A stretch of 5,852 nucleotides of DNA from Methylococcales bacterium (lineage in GTDB: Bacteria; Pseudomonadota; Gammaproteobacteria; Methylococcales; Methylomonadaceae), in NCBI GenBank assembly GCA_023134955.1, contig JAGLUC010000357.1:1-5852 (forward strand). Reading direction: 5' to 3'. The notes below the pieces were generated by a model. That model saw nothing but the letters and a program-made list of their open reading frames with translations, did no database searches and had not been told where the DNA came from. Made by a program: the position numbers and the translations under genes. Below, piece after piece: positions 1 to 5,619 of this stretch (position 1 is its first letter; each line of letters opens with the position of its first letter).

Positions 1-578
1 AACGTGATGATTTGGGTGATAAAGCCTATATCCCGTTAAAATTGATTCATATCAACAAATGCCCTTTTATAGCCATTGAAAAAACCCTATTACCTGAGAA
101 TGCACAACGATTAGGAATAGATCGCCAAGCCTGTTTAGCTAATTTAGAGGTTTTAAAAGCCAATAAACAGCTTGTACAAGTCATTTCAGAAGTCTTTGAA
201 CAACAAAAAGAATTTGATAACAAAGGCAATGTAGATGCCATGATATACGATGGATTTTTCTCTTTTGAAGATAAAAAAGCTTTTGAGAAAATTCGTAAAA
301 CAGCACCAGATAAATTAGCAACTTTAAAATTAACGGTTTCAGATAAACGATTTAAAGAGTTGTTTTTTAGATACCGAGCAAGAAACTTTCCTGAAACACT
401 ATCAACTGATGAGCAACAACAATGGATAAAGCTTTGTCAGACTGTGTTATCAGCACTCAAAGAAGATTATTTTTCTGAGCTTGATTGTTTATTAGAAGAG
501 CATAGGGATAATGAAAAAAATTCAAGGATACTTAATAGTTTGTATCAGTATGCTGAAAAATTGATTGAGAAATATTAA
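1..578 (+). CDS. sbcB: Exodeoxyribonuclease I, C-terminal part (5' end outside window)
   Basis: The reading frame is open to the left edge (first full codon at position 3), so the gene begins outside the window; the TTG at 12 is an internal Leu codon. About 191 residues are visible, roughly the last 40% of a protein that is about 475 residues in E. coli. They cover the end of the SH3-like domain and the helical C-terminal domain; the DEDD nuclease domain is not in view. The match to E. coli SbcB is strong from memory: LGDKAYIPLKLIHINKCPF near the start, then RLGIDRQACLANL, NVDAMIYDGFFS, DKRFKELFFRYRARNFP, EQQQW and the terminal LYQYAEKLI. The enzyme degrades single-stranded DNA 3' to 5' in mismatch repair and recombination and binds SSB. 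The gene ends normally at TAA 576-578, 50 bases before the next plus-strand gene. Confidence 0.95.
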   Translation, partial: RDDLGDKAYIPLKLIHINKCPFIAIEKTLLPENAQRLGIDRQACLANLEVLKANKQLVQVISEVFEQQKEFDNKGNVDAMIYDGFFSFEDKKAFEKIRKTAPDKLATLKLTVSDKRFKELFFRYRARNFPETLSTDEQQQWIKLCQTVLSALKEDYFSELDCLLEEHRDNEKNSRILNSLYQYAEKLIEKY

Positions 579-596
579 ATTGCCAAACCAAGTAAA

Positions 597-625
597 AAGA
601 ACCAAGTTGTTTTATAAGGGTTCTT
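597..625 (+). promoter_or_regulatory. Inverted repeat covering the hydrolase ribosome binding site
   Basis: AAGAACC (597-603) is perfectly complementary to GGTTCTT (619-625), with a 15-base loop between them. The Shine-Dalgarno AAGGG (616-620), 8 bases before the ATG at 629, has its last two G bases in the right arm. In RNA the stem could partly hide the ribosome binding site. It has only three G-C pairs and no T-run after it, so it is not a convincing terminator. It may be chance. Confidence 0.25.
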
Positions 626-628
626 AGA

Positions 629-1624
629 ATGCAAATAAAGACCAGTTTTAAACCTGCATGGTGGCTAAGAAATGCCCACCTACAAACCCTATATCCCGCA
701 TTATTTCGTAATACATCTGTTAAAACACCTACTTGGCGTGAACGATTAATAACCCCTGATCATGATTTTATTGATTTAGATTATTGTGGCAAAGGTGACC
801 AGCCTTTGGTGATTTTGCTGCATGGATTAAGTGGTAGCTCAAAATCCAGTTATATCAAGGGCTTGCAGCAAGTGTTGATAAAACAAGGCTTTCGTAGTAT
901 TGCCTTAAATTTTCGGGGTTGTAGTGGGGAGTCAAATAATTTAGCACGTTGTTATCACTCAGGCGATACTGATGATGTTGATTTTCTCTATCAAACCCTA
1001 CGGCAACGTGAGCCAACTACTCCAATAGCAGTTATTGGTTTTTCCTTAGGTGGAAATGTTTTATTAAAATGGTTAGGAGAGCGTGGTGATAATTTATCCT
1101 TATTTTGCGCAGTTTCTGTGTCAGTCCCTTTTGTTTTAAGTGCTTGTGCTAGTAAACTGGATTCAGGTTTTTCTAAAATTTATCGAAATAACTTATTAGC
1201 TGAATTAAAGGACTATATCGAACTGAAATTTAATCATCTAGTTAATACAGAACAACATGAAGAAGCTAAAAAAATTAATCAACTAGGCGATTTATCAAAA
1301 ATAAATTCCTTTTGGCAATATGATGAACGAGTCATTGCCAGGTTATATGGCTATAAAAGTGCAGAAGATTATTATCAGCAGTCCAGTTCCAGGCAGTTTC
1401 TTAAAGACATTAAAGTGCCAACCTTAATGATACAGTCAATTGATGATCCTTTTATGAGTAAAGATGTTATTCCTCACAGTCATGAGCTTTCATCAAAAGT
1501 CTGTATGGAAATAACCAATAGAGGAGGGCATGTGGGTTTTATTACCGGCTTAAATCCTTTTAAACCACAATATTGGTTAGAGCAACGGATTCCAGAATTT
1601 TTAAATAATCAGCTTAATTTATAA
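629..1624 (+). CDS. yheT: YheT-family alpha/beta hydrolase
   Basis: This 331-residue protein matches E. coli YheT closely in length (about 340) and motifs. Seen in order: WWLRNAHLQT (11-20, a family N-terminal signature), oxyanion-region HGLSGS (65-70), FRGCSGE (95-101), YHSGDTDD (109-116), nucleophile elbow GFSLGG with Ser139, IDDPFM with the likely catalytic Asp272/273, and RGGHVGF with catalytic His301. The complete Ser-Asp-His triad argues for an active cytoplasmic esterase-type hydrolase. There is no signal peptide. The physiological substrate of YheT is not established; ABHD1/ABHD3-type lipases are distant relatives. The start is ATG at 629, preceded by AAGGG at an 8-base spacing. It lies 50 bases after sbcB on the same strand and may be co-transcribed with it. 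The symbol is by homology to the E. coli gene. Confidence 0.92.
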   Translation: MQIKTSFKPAWWLRNAHLQTLYPALFRNTSVKTPTWRERLITPDHDFIDLDYCGKGDQPLVILLHGLSGSSKSSYIKGLQQVLIKQGFRSIALNFRGCSGESNNLARCYHSGDTDDVDFLYQTLRQREPTTPIAVIGFSLGGNVLLKWLGERGDNLSLFCAVSVSVPFVLSACASKLDSGFSKIYRNNLLAELKDYIELKFNHLVNTEQHEEAKKINQLGDLSKINSFWQYDERVIARLYGYKSAEDYYQQSSSRQFLKDIKVPTLMIQSIDDPFMSKDVIPHSHELSSKVCMEITNRGGHVGFITGLNPFKPQYWLEQRIPEFLNNQLNL

Positions 1625-1629
1625 GGTTT

Positions 1630-1657
1630 TTGAAACTAAAAGGAACTGACATATTTT
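1630..1657 (+). promoter_or_regulatory. Candidate sigma70 promoter for the aldolase gene
   Basis: In the 79-base gap before the aldolase, TTGAAA (1630-1635) is followed after 16 bases by TATTTT (1652-1657). Each hexamer matches the sigma70 consensus at four positions. Transcription would start near 1664, about 40 bases before the ATG. This is a weak match in AT-rich DNA, and read-through from the upstream gene is equally possible. Confidence 0.25.
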
Positions 1658-1689
1658 AAAGCTGATATTGTACGGCGCAAAATAAGAAA

Positions 1690-1695
1690 AAGGAG
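1690..1695 (+). promoter_or_regulatory. Shine-Dalgarno that fixes the aldolase start
   Basis: AAGGAG ends 8 bases before ATG 1704, an ideal spacing. The in-frame GTG at 1695 begins within this site, so it cannot use it; the ATG at 1704 is the real start. The family N-terminus (MALVSLRQLL) also begins there. Confidence 0.8.
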
Positions 1696-1703
1696 TGCCA
1701 TTT

Positions 1704-2714
1704 ATGGCTTTAGTATCATTACGACAACTATTAGATTATGCGGCTGAGAACAACTTTGCTGTTCCTGCATTTAATGTTAGTAATATGGAACAAGTGCAAG
1801 CCATTATGCAGGCGGCTGATGCCTGTAATAGTCCTGTTATTATGCAAGGTTCAGCAGGGGCAAATAAATATGCAGGTGAAGTATTTTTACGTCATTTGAC
1901 TCTTGCCGCAATTGAACAATACCCCCATATCCCCGTGGTTATGCATCGGGATCATGCACCTTCACCCACTATATGCGCGCAAGCCATTCAATCTGGTTTT
2001 AGCTCAGTGATGATGGATGGTTCTTTGCTTGAAGATATGAAAACCCCTGCAACATTTGAATATAACGTAAAAACCACACGAATAGTTGTCGATATGGCAC
2101 ATGCTTGTGGTGTCTCTGTTGAAGGGGAAATTGGCTGTTTAGGTGCATTAGAAACCCTCTCTGAAAACGAACATAGTCAATTACTGACTGATCCTGATGA
2201 AGCAGTTGAATTTGTAAAACAAACACAAGTTGATGCTTTAGCCGTTGCCATTGGAACTAGTCACGGAGCATACAAATTTAGCAAACCACCGACAGGTGAT
2301 GTATTAGTTATAAGCCTGTTAAAAACATTACAGCAAAAATTGCCTAATACTCACTTTGTCATGCACGGGTCAAGTTCAGTACCACAAGACTGGCTAAAAA
2401 CGATTAATGATCATGGGGGCAATATTATTCAGACCTATGGAGTGCCCGTTAATGAAATTGTAGAAGGTATTAAATATGGTGTTCGCAAAGTAAATATTGA
2501 TACCGATTTACGGATGGCTTCAACAGGTGCTATTCGCCAGTTTTTAGCCCAGTCAGAAAACGCAGCTAACTTAGACGCACGGTTGATTTATAAAACAGCC
2601 AGACAAGCGATGCAAGACCTTTGTCAGACACGTTATGAAGCTTTTGGCAGTGCAGGGCATGCCAGTAAAATTAAAGCTGTTTCATTAGTCGAAATGAGAA
2701 AACGTTATGTGTAG
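1704..2714 (+). CDS. fba: Class II fructose-1,6-bisphosphate aldolase, Calvin-cycle subtype
   Basis: This 336-residue cytoplasmic zinc enzyme reversibly splits fructose 1,6-bisphosphate into dihydroxyacetone phosphate and glyceraldehyde 3-phosphate (glycolysis, gluconeogenesis, Calvin or RuMP cycles). Seen: MALVSLRQLLDYA; PAFNVSN; HRDHA (81-85) with catalytic Asp83 and zinc ligand His84; FSSVMMDGSLLED; MAHACGVSVEGEIGCLG (131-147); GTSHGAYKF with zinc ligand His187; VMHGSSSVPQ with zinc ligand His221; GVRKVNIDTDLR (259-270) for phosphate/substrate binding; and the C-terminal YEAFGSAGHASKIK. These are signatures of the CbbA-type group (about 345-360 residues). Two oddities are HRDHA where I expect H(L/Q)DHG, and a missing stretch of roughly a dozen residues after LETL (149-152), where relatives carry a Gly/Glu-rich loop. 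Glu150 still aligns without a gap to the catalytic Glu182 of the E. coli enzyme. It ends 35 bases from the stop of the opposing gene. Confidence 0.93.
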   Translation: MALVSLRQLLDYAAENNFAVPAFNVSNMEQVQAIMQAADACNSPVIMQGSAGANKYAGEVFLRHLTLAAIEQYPHIPVVMHRDHAPSPTICAQAIQSGFSSVMMDGSLLEDMKTPATFEYNVKTTRIVVDMAHACGVSVEGEIGCLGALETLSENEHSQLLTDPDEAVEFVKQTQVDALAVAIGTSHGAYKFSKPPTGDVLVISLLKTLQQKLPNTHFVMHGSSSVPQDWLKTINDHGGNIIQTYGVPVNEIVEGIKYGVRKVNIDTDLRMASTGAIRQFLAQSENAANLDARLIYKTARQAMQDLCQTRYEAFGSAGHASKIKAVSLVEMRKRYV

Positions 2715-2749
2715 TGGAGGAGTGGAGAAAGAGGGAAACAATACGGCGT

Positions 2750-3274
2750 TTATTTTTCTTCTTTCTTTATCTTATTAATCAGGTTATCTATTTTCATTGA
2801 TAATTTTTTTATTCCACGTTTAGTGACTTTTTGGTGATTTCCTTTTAGCTCAATATCATACCTGGCGACAAGTTGACCTGTTTTAACATTAACAAGATGA
2901 GCCATTAAATAAGAATACAAAAAACTAGGTTTGCTGTGCTGACCGATGATTATCCAATCAGCATTAAATTTTTTTCCTAGCCTAGCGGCAACATCATGAA
3001 ACTTAAATAAATAACCGAAACCTGGGTTTTCTGATTTTTGTTCATCAATAGAAATACCTATGATTTTGTATTCACCCAATTGAAGCATTGCTTGTTCTAA
3101 TAATGGTTTTATTGAAGTAGTACGAACAATTTCTTTGGGTGTATGTGGTAATGACGTTATATCGTTTAATTCAAAATCTAAAATTGCAATGTTAGTTTCG
3201 GCATTAGTAACGTTACTGTAGATAAAAAATATTGTAAATGCTGTTGATAAGATGTATTGATGTAGTATTTTCAT
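2750..3274 (-). CDS. Secreted DUF3280/DUF2380-type protein of unknown function
   Basis: This 174-residue protein has a clear Sec signal peptide: MKILHQ, a hydrophobic core (about 8-20) and a cleavage site after VTNA (Ala25). The mature part starts ETNIAILDFELND and continues with LLEQAMLQLGEYKIIGI, VAARLGKKFNADWIIIGQ (95-112) and LMAHLVNVKTGQLVARYDIELKGN (123-146), ending in a Lys-rich tail. This pattern (AVLDFEL, LGAD..v.G, dvkTGk.vA.....rGN) is what I remember of a small periplasmic family annotated as DUF3280 or DUF2380, often encoded near quinoprotein alcohol/methanol dehydrogenases in methylotrophs. The fold resembles periplasmic proteins that begin with a VAVLDF strand. The Cys pair I recall before LGAD is absent here. 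Start: ATG (3274) with AGGG 9 bases upstream. It is divergent from the kinase operon, with a shared 228-base control region. The function is unknown. Confidence 0.75.
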   Translation of the reverse strand: MKILHQYILSTAFTIFFIYSNVTNAETNIAILDFELNDITSLPHTPKEIVRTTSIKPLLEQAMLQLGEYKIIGISIDEQKSENPGFGYLFKFHDVAARLGKKFNADWIIIGQHSKPSFLYSYLMAHLVNVKTGQLVARYDIELKGNHQKVTKRGIKKLSMKIDNLINKIKKEEK

Positions 3275-3303
3275 TTGTTAACGCCCTGTTCATAGAAAGA
3301 TAA

Positions 3304-3323
3304 ATTACAAGCTTTTTTGTAAT
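3304..3323. repeat. Inverted repeat 1 in the divergent control region
   Basis: ATTACAA (3304-3310) and TTGTAAT (3317-3323) are perfect inverted 7-base arms separated by 6 bases (GCTTTT). The site lies 30-50 bases upstream of the secreted-protein ATG, where it would overlap that gene's promoter. It is a candidate operator. ATTACA and TGTAA recur in the next dyad. Confidence 0.4.
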
Positions 3324-3339
3324 CTCACTCGCATTAAAA

Positions 3340-3351
3340 TTACAGTTGTAA
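3340..3351. repeat. Inverted repeat 2 in the divergent control region
   Basis: TTACAGTTGTAA is a dyad of two 5-base arms with a 2-base centre. An overlapping CAGTT/AACTG dyad (3343-3347, 3351-3355) shares its centre region. It repeats the ATTACA and TGTAA words of inverted repeat 1. The 2-base centre resembles the geometry of NarL-type 7-2-7 sites, but the bases are not the NarL consensus. Confidence 0.35.
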
Positions 3352-3374
3352 ACTGAGATTCTGTTTAGTTTACT
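3346..3374 (+). promoter_or_regulatory. Candidate promoter for the kinase-regulator operon
   Basis: TTGTAA (3346-3351) and TTTACT (3369-3374) are spaced by 17 bases; each matches four sigma70 consensus positions. Inverted repeat 2 covers the -35 and inverted repeat 3 covers the -10, so binding at either would affect initiation. It would give a leader of about 120 bases. TAAAAT at 3335-3340 is a better -10 hexamer but lacks a matching -35. Confidence 0.25.
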
Positions 3375-3383
3375 TTCTAAACA
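3362..3383. repeat. Inverted repeat 3 in the divergent control region
   Basis: TGTTTAG (3362-3368) and CTAAACA (3377-3383) are perfect 7-base arms around an 8-base centre. Its words differ from repeats 1 and 2, so it may be bound by a different protein or be a chance dyad in AT-rich DNA. Confidence 0.3.
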
Positions 3384-3394
3384 TATCCAAGTAA

Positions 3395-3487
3395 GCCGAT
3401 ATATGCCTAAGAAATACGGGCAAATTGCCCGATGATCCAGTGATTACTTTAAAAACAAAAGATGGACGCATAGAATGGAGTTATTAA
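3395..3487 (+). other. Possible decayed or very small coding sequence upstream of the kinase
   Basis: Two short frames read like pieces of one protein. ATG 3403 gives MPKKYGQIAR then TGA (3433-3435). The next frame gives GKLPDDPVITLKTKDGRIEW before TAA at 3485-3487; it is open only from 3395 and has no ATG. Codons of the second piece (many starting with G or A) look like coding DNA. They could be one peptide broken by a frameshift. I do not recognise a family, and a chance open frame is possible. Confidence 0.2.
3417..3431. repeat. GC-rich perfect palindrome (inverted repeat 4)
   Basis: CGGGCAAATTGCCCG has 7-base arms around a single central A and stands out in AT-rich surroundings. As DNA it is a good operator candidate downstream of the proposed kinase promoter. 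As RNA it could fold into five G-C pairs with an AAATT loop. No T-run follows it on the plus strand, so it is not a terminator for that direction. Confidence 0.4.
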
Positions 3488-3488
3488 T

Positions 3489-3506
3489 ATGGGTGACTAT
3501 TTATGA
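3489..3506 (+). other. Five-codon ORF overlapping the kinase start
   Basis: ATG 3489 encodes MGDYL and ends at TGA 3504-3506, sharing ATGA with the kinase start at 3503. The best Shine-Dalgarno nearby, GGAG at 3477-3480, is spaced 8 bases from this ATG, but 22 from the kinase ATG. The kinase itself would have only GGGTGA (3491-3496). The layout could give translational coupling; the ORF is too short to distinguish from chance. Confidence 0.2.
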
Positions 3507-4867
3507 ATTTAAAACGCCATTTACTCCTGTATATCACATTAGTAGCTTTGATTTGCTTGATGATGATTACAGCTTATGTGCTTTATCGTGCAGACAAAGA
3601 ATCAAAGCACAAAACTCAGGTTATGTTGCAATCAATTGTTAAACAATTAGAAGTACAGTTATTGCAGATTGATACGGGTTTTAGATTTGCTGATAAATTC
3701 CCTGATTTATCATTGTGGAAACAAACACACTCTATTACAGGTGTTTGTATTCGTTTTACGTCAAAAAATAACAAAAGCTCTCAGAGTATTTGTCATGGAA
3801 TTGAAGGAGCTGATAGATCATGGCCAAAGTATTTTGAAACTCTATATAGATTATTTTTTAACCCTGGTTTTGAGGTAACTAGACAAGTAACATTTAAAAG
3901 GCAGGTATATGGTGTTATTGCCGTTACCCCCAGTGTAGATAAAGAATTAAAACAAGCCTGGGAAAGTATGCTGGCATTATTAGAATTATCAGTTATAACG
4001 GTTGTGTCTATTTGTTTATTGGTATACATATCTATTAACCGTGCATTACGACCTGCTCAGATTATTGTGACAGGGCTTGAAAAAATGCAACAAGGCGACT
4101 TAACAGTACGGCTACCAAAATTTGAAATTTTAGAATGGCAACGTACCAGTTTTGCTATTAATCAATTAGCCATTAGCCAGCAACAATTATTAGCTGAAAG
4201 GAAACATCTAAGCTTTAAATTGATAACACTTCAAGATGAAGAGCGACGCTATTTAGCCAGAGAGTTACATGATGAATTGGGGCAATGCCTAGCTGCAATT
4301 AGTGCACTTGCCGTTTCAATCACTCAAACTGCAGAACATAATTGTCCAGAAATTCTGGAAGAGGTAAAAAGTATTTCTCAAATTAACAACCGTATTATGG
4401 ACACAGTACGTACTGTTCTAGTGCGATTACGAGCTACTGATATTGATGAATTAGGGCTGGAATTAAGCCTAAATAGCCTGATTACAGAATGTAATAAGCA
4501 AGCCGCCGATAAAACGCATTATAAATTAAATATTAAAGGGGATTGCCAGCAACTGGAAAAAACAATATCTACAACATTATTTCGTATTATTCAAGAAAGC
4601 CTAACCAATATAAACAAGCACTCAAGTGCTGATGCTGTCATGGTGAATTTACGTATGAACAATGAATTTATTGAACTAACAATAGATGATAATGGCGATA
4701 TTGATACACTGCCACTGATAAATAATTCAGGGTTTGGCTTGCTTGGCATTCGTGAAAGAGTCTATGGATTTGCTGGAGAAATTAATATTGATAAAAATGA
4801 GCTGGGAGGACTAGGCATAAAAATAACCTTACCTATAAAGTGTAAGGAAGACTTAAAGTATGGCTGA
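3503..4867 (+). CDS. MoxY-like membrane sensor histidine kinase (HisKA_3 type)
   Basis: This 454-residue inner-membrane kinase has TM1 (about 7-27), a periplasmic region (28-153), TM2 (about 156-178) and HAMP (about 179-230; RALRPAQ, GLEKMQQGDLTVRLP). The HisKA_3 dimerisation helix follows, with phospho-acceptor His256 in RELHDELGQ. The HATPase_c domain shows an N box (QESLTNINKH, Asn369), a G1 box (DDNGD, 395-399) and a G2 box (GFGLLGIRERV, 410-420). The periplasmic part, with GVCIRF, SICHG, SWPKYFETLYRLFFNPG and VYGVIAVTP, fits the LapD/MoxY N-terminal domain; Cys82 and Cys97 could form a disulfide. MoxY kinases control methanol oxidation in Paracoccus, but the signal here is unknown. All catalytic motifs are present, so it should be active. 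It overlaps the regulator gene by 8 bases. ATG 3503 is chosen because it puts a charged N-terminus directly before TM1. Confidence 0.9.
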   Translation: MNLKRHLLLYITLVALICLMMITAYVLYRADKESKHKTQVMLQSIVKQLEVQLLQIDTGFRFADKFPDLSLWKQTHSITGVCIRFTSKNNKSSQSICHGIEGADRSWPKYFETLYRLFFNPGFEVTRQVTFKRQVYGVIAVTPSVDKELKQAWESMLALLELSVITVVSICLLVYISINRALRPAQIIVTGLEKMQQGDLTVRLPKFEILEWQRTSFAINQLAISQQQLLAERKHLSFKLITLQDEERRYLARELHDELGQCLAAISALAVSITQTAEHNCPEILEEVKSISQINNRIMDTVRTVLVRLRATDIDELGLELSLNSLITECNKQAADKTHYKLNIKGDCQQLEKTISTTLFRIIQESLTNINKHSSADAVMVNLRMNNEFIELTIDDNGDIDTLPLINNSGFGLLGIRERVYGFAGEINIDKNELGGLGIKITLPIKCKEDLKYG

Positions 4868-5513
4868 AAAACAAAACATTACTGTTATGTTAGTCGATGA
4901 CCATGCCATGATAAGAGAAGGCTATCGTTCCTTGTTATGGAAACAACCTAGATTAGAGCTAATTGTTGAAGCATCAGATGGTGTACAAGCTTATTTTCGA
5001 TTTAAAGAATTTCAGCCAGACTTAGTAATTATGGATCTTTCATTACCTAAGCAAGGCGGATTAGAAACCATTACTAGAATTAAACAACTCAGTACAAAAG
5101 CCAAAATTCTTGTTTTCACCATGCATCAAAATCCAATATATGCACTACAAGCGCTAAGAGCAGGTGCGCTTGGTTACGTTACTAAAAGTAGCTCACCAGA
5201 TATATTAATAAAAGCTATTTTTGAGGTGTATGCAGAGCACCAAATACTAAGTCCTGACATAGCCCAAACATTAGCATTAGAAAAATCAGGACATGAATAT
5301 ACAGCGTTAAAATCTTTAACAACCCGCGAATTTGAAGTTTTTCGCATGTTGGCAGAATCTCAATCTAAAGAAGACATTGCCATTGCTCTCAACATCAGTC
5401 CGAAAACAGTTTCAAACACGCATTATTTGATTAAACGTAAACTCAATGTATCGAGTGATATTGAACTGATTTATTTGGCAATAAGAATGAAAGTGATTAA
5501 TTTGTTGGTGTAA
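4860..5513 (+). CDS. NarL/LuxR-family response regulator (MoxX-like)
   Basis: This 217-residue cytoplasmic regulator has an N-terminal receiver domain (about 7-122): acidic pocket Asp13/Asp14 in VDDH, phospho-acceptor Asp59 in VIMDLSLP, Thr87 in VFTMH and Lys109 in YVTKSS. A C-terminal LuxR/GerE helix-turn-helix follows (about 152-210): LTTREFEVFRMLAESQSKEDIA, then the recognition region NISPKTVSNTHYLIKRKL. All phosphorylation residues are present. The ATG lies inside the kinase gene (8-base overlap) with AAGGAAG (4844-4850) 9 bases upstream, so the two are translationally coupled and form a cognate pair. By analogy with MoxX it should bind DNA when phosphorylated. Its targets are unknown; the dyads at 3304-3431 are candidates. 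No convincing intrinsic terminator follows. Confidence 0.93.
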   Translation: MAEKQNITVMLVDDHAMIREGYRSLLWKQPRLELIVEASDGVQAYFRFKEFQPDLVIMDLSLPKQGGLETITRIKQLSTKAKILVFTMHQNPIYALQALRAGALGYVTKSSSPDILIKAIFEVYAEHQILSPDIAQTLALEKSGHEYTALKSLTTREFEVFRMLAESQSKEDIAIALNISPKTVSNTHYLIKRKLNVSSDIELIYLAIRMKVINLLV

Positions 5514-5619
5514 TGTTACAAACATGTTGATATATCATCTGGGTACATTATGTTTTAAGAGCTTCGTTCTCCGTATATCTAATTTCTGTAAAACCAAAAT
5601 AACAAAAGGGCTCTGACCC
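5514..5619. other. Non-coding stretch between the regulator gene and the MITE-like element
   Basis: I see no gene here. It contains a 10-base palindrome TGATATATCA (5528-5537) and, at its right end, GGGCTCTGACCC (5608-5619), whose complement GGGTCAGAGCCC resembles a word I associate with ends of REP-associated (RAYT/IS200-like) transposase elements. No hairpin with a T-run that would end the operon is visible. Confidence 0.4.

Noticed and set aside
12..14. TTG at 12 as the start of a short gene
   Set aside because: The frame is open to the left edge and encodes exonuclease I sequence before and after this codon.
1694..1702. AGTGCCATT before the aldolase, also present in the right end of the MITE-like element
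   Set aside because: It is a 9-base match without the rest of the terminal repeat and is explained by the ribosome binding site context; treated as chance.
1695..1703. GTG at 1695 as a start adding three residues to the aldolase
   Set aside because: It lies inside the AAGGAG ribosome binding site of the ATG at 1704, and the family N-terminus begins at that ATG.
1999..2226. Minus-strand ORF of 75 codons inside the aldolase gene
   Set aside because: It is antisense to a well-matched conserved enzyme and has no recognisable features; the other opposite-strand or shifted ORFs within sbcB and the kinase gene (47-241, 3669-3878, 3793-4029) are rejected likewise.
2715..2770. Bidirectional terminator between the convergent aldolase and secreted-protein genes
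   Set aside because: Only AAAC (2736-2739) and GTTT (2748-2751) pair cleanly; the purine-rich then T-rich flanks allow mostly G-U pairs, so no convincing stem exists.
3475..3505. ATG 3475 as an alternative start of a frame running into the kinase gene
   Set aside because: It is out of the kinase frame, has no ribosome binding site and stops after roughly 50 codons without family likeness.
5509..5520. TGTAATGTTACA dyad over the regulator stop codon as an operator or terminator
   Set aside because: It is the mirror arrangement of inverted repeat 2, but it sits at a gene end, its stem is too short for a terminator, and no T-run follows.
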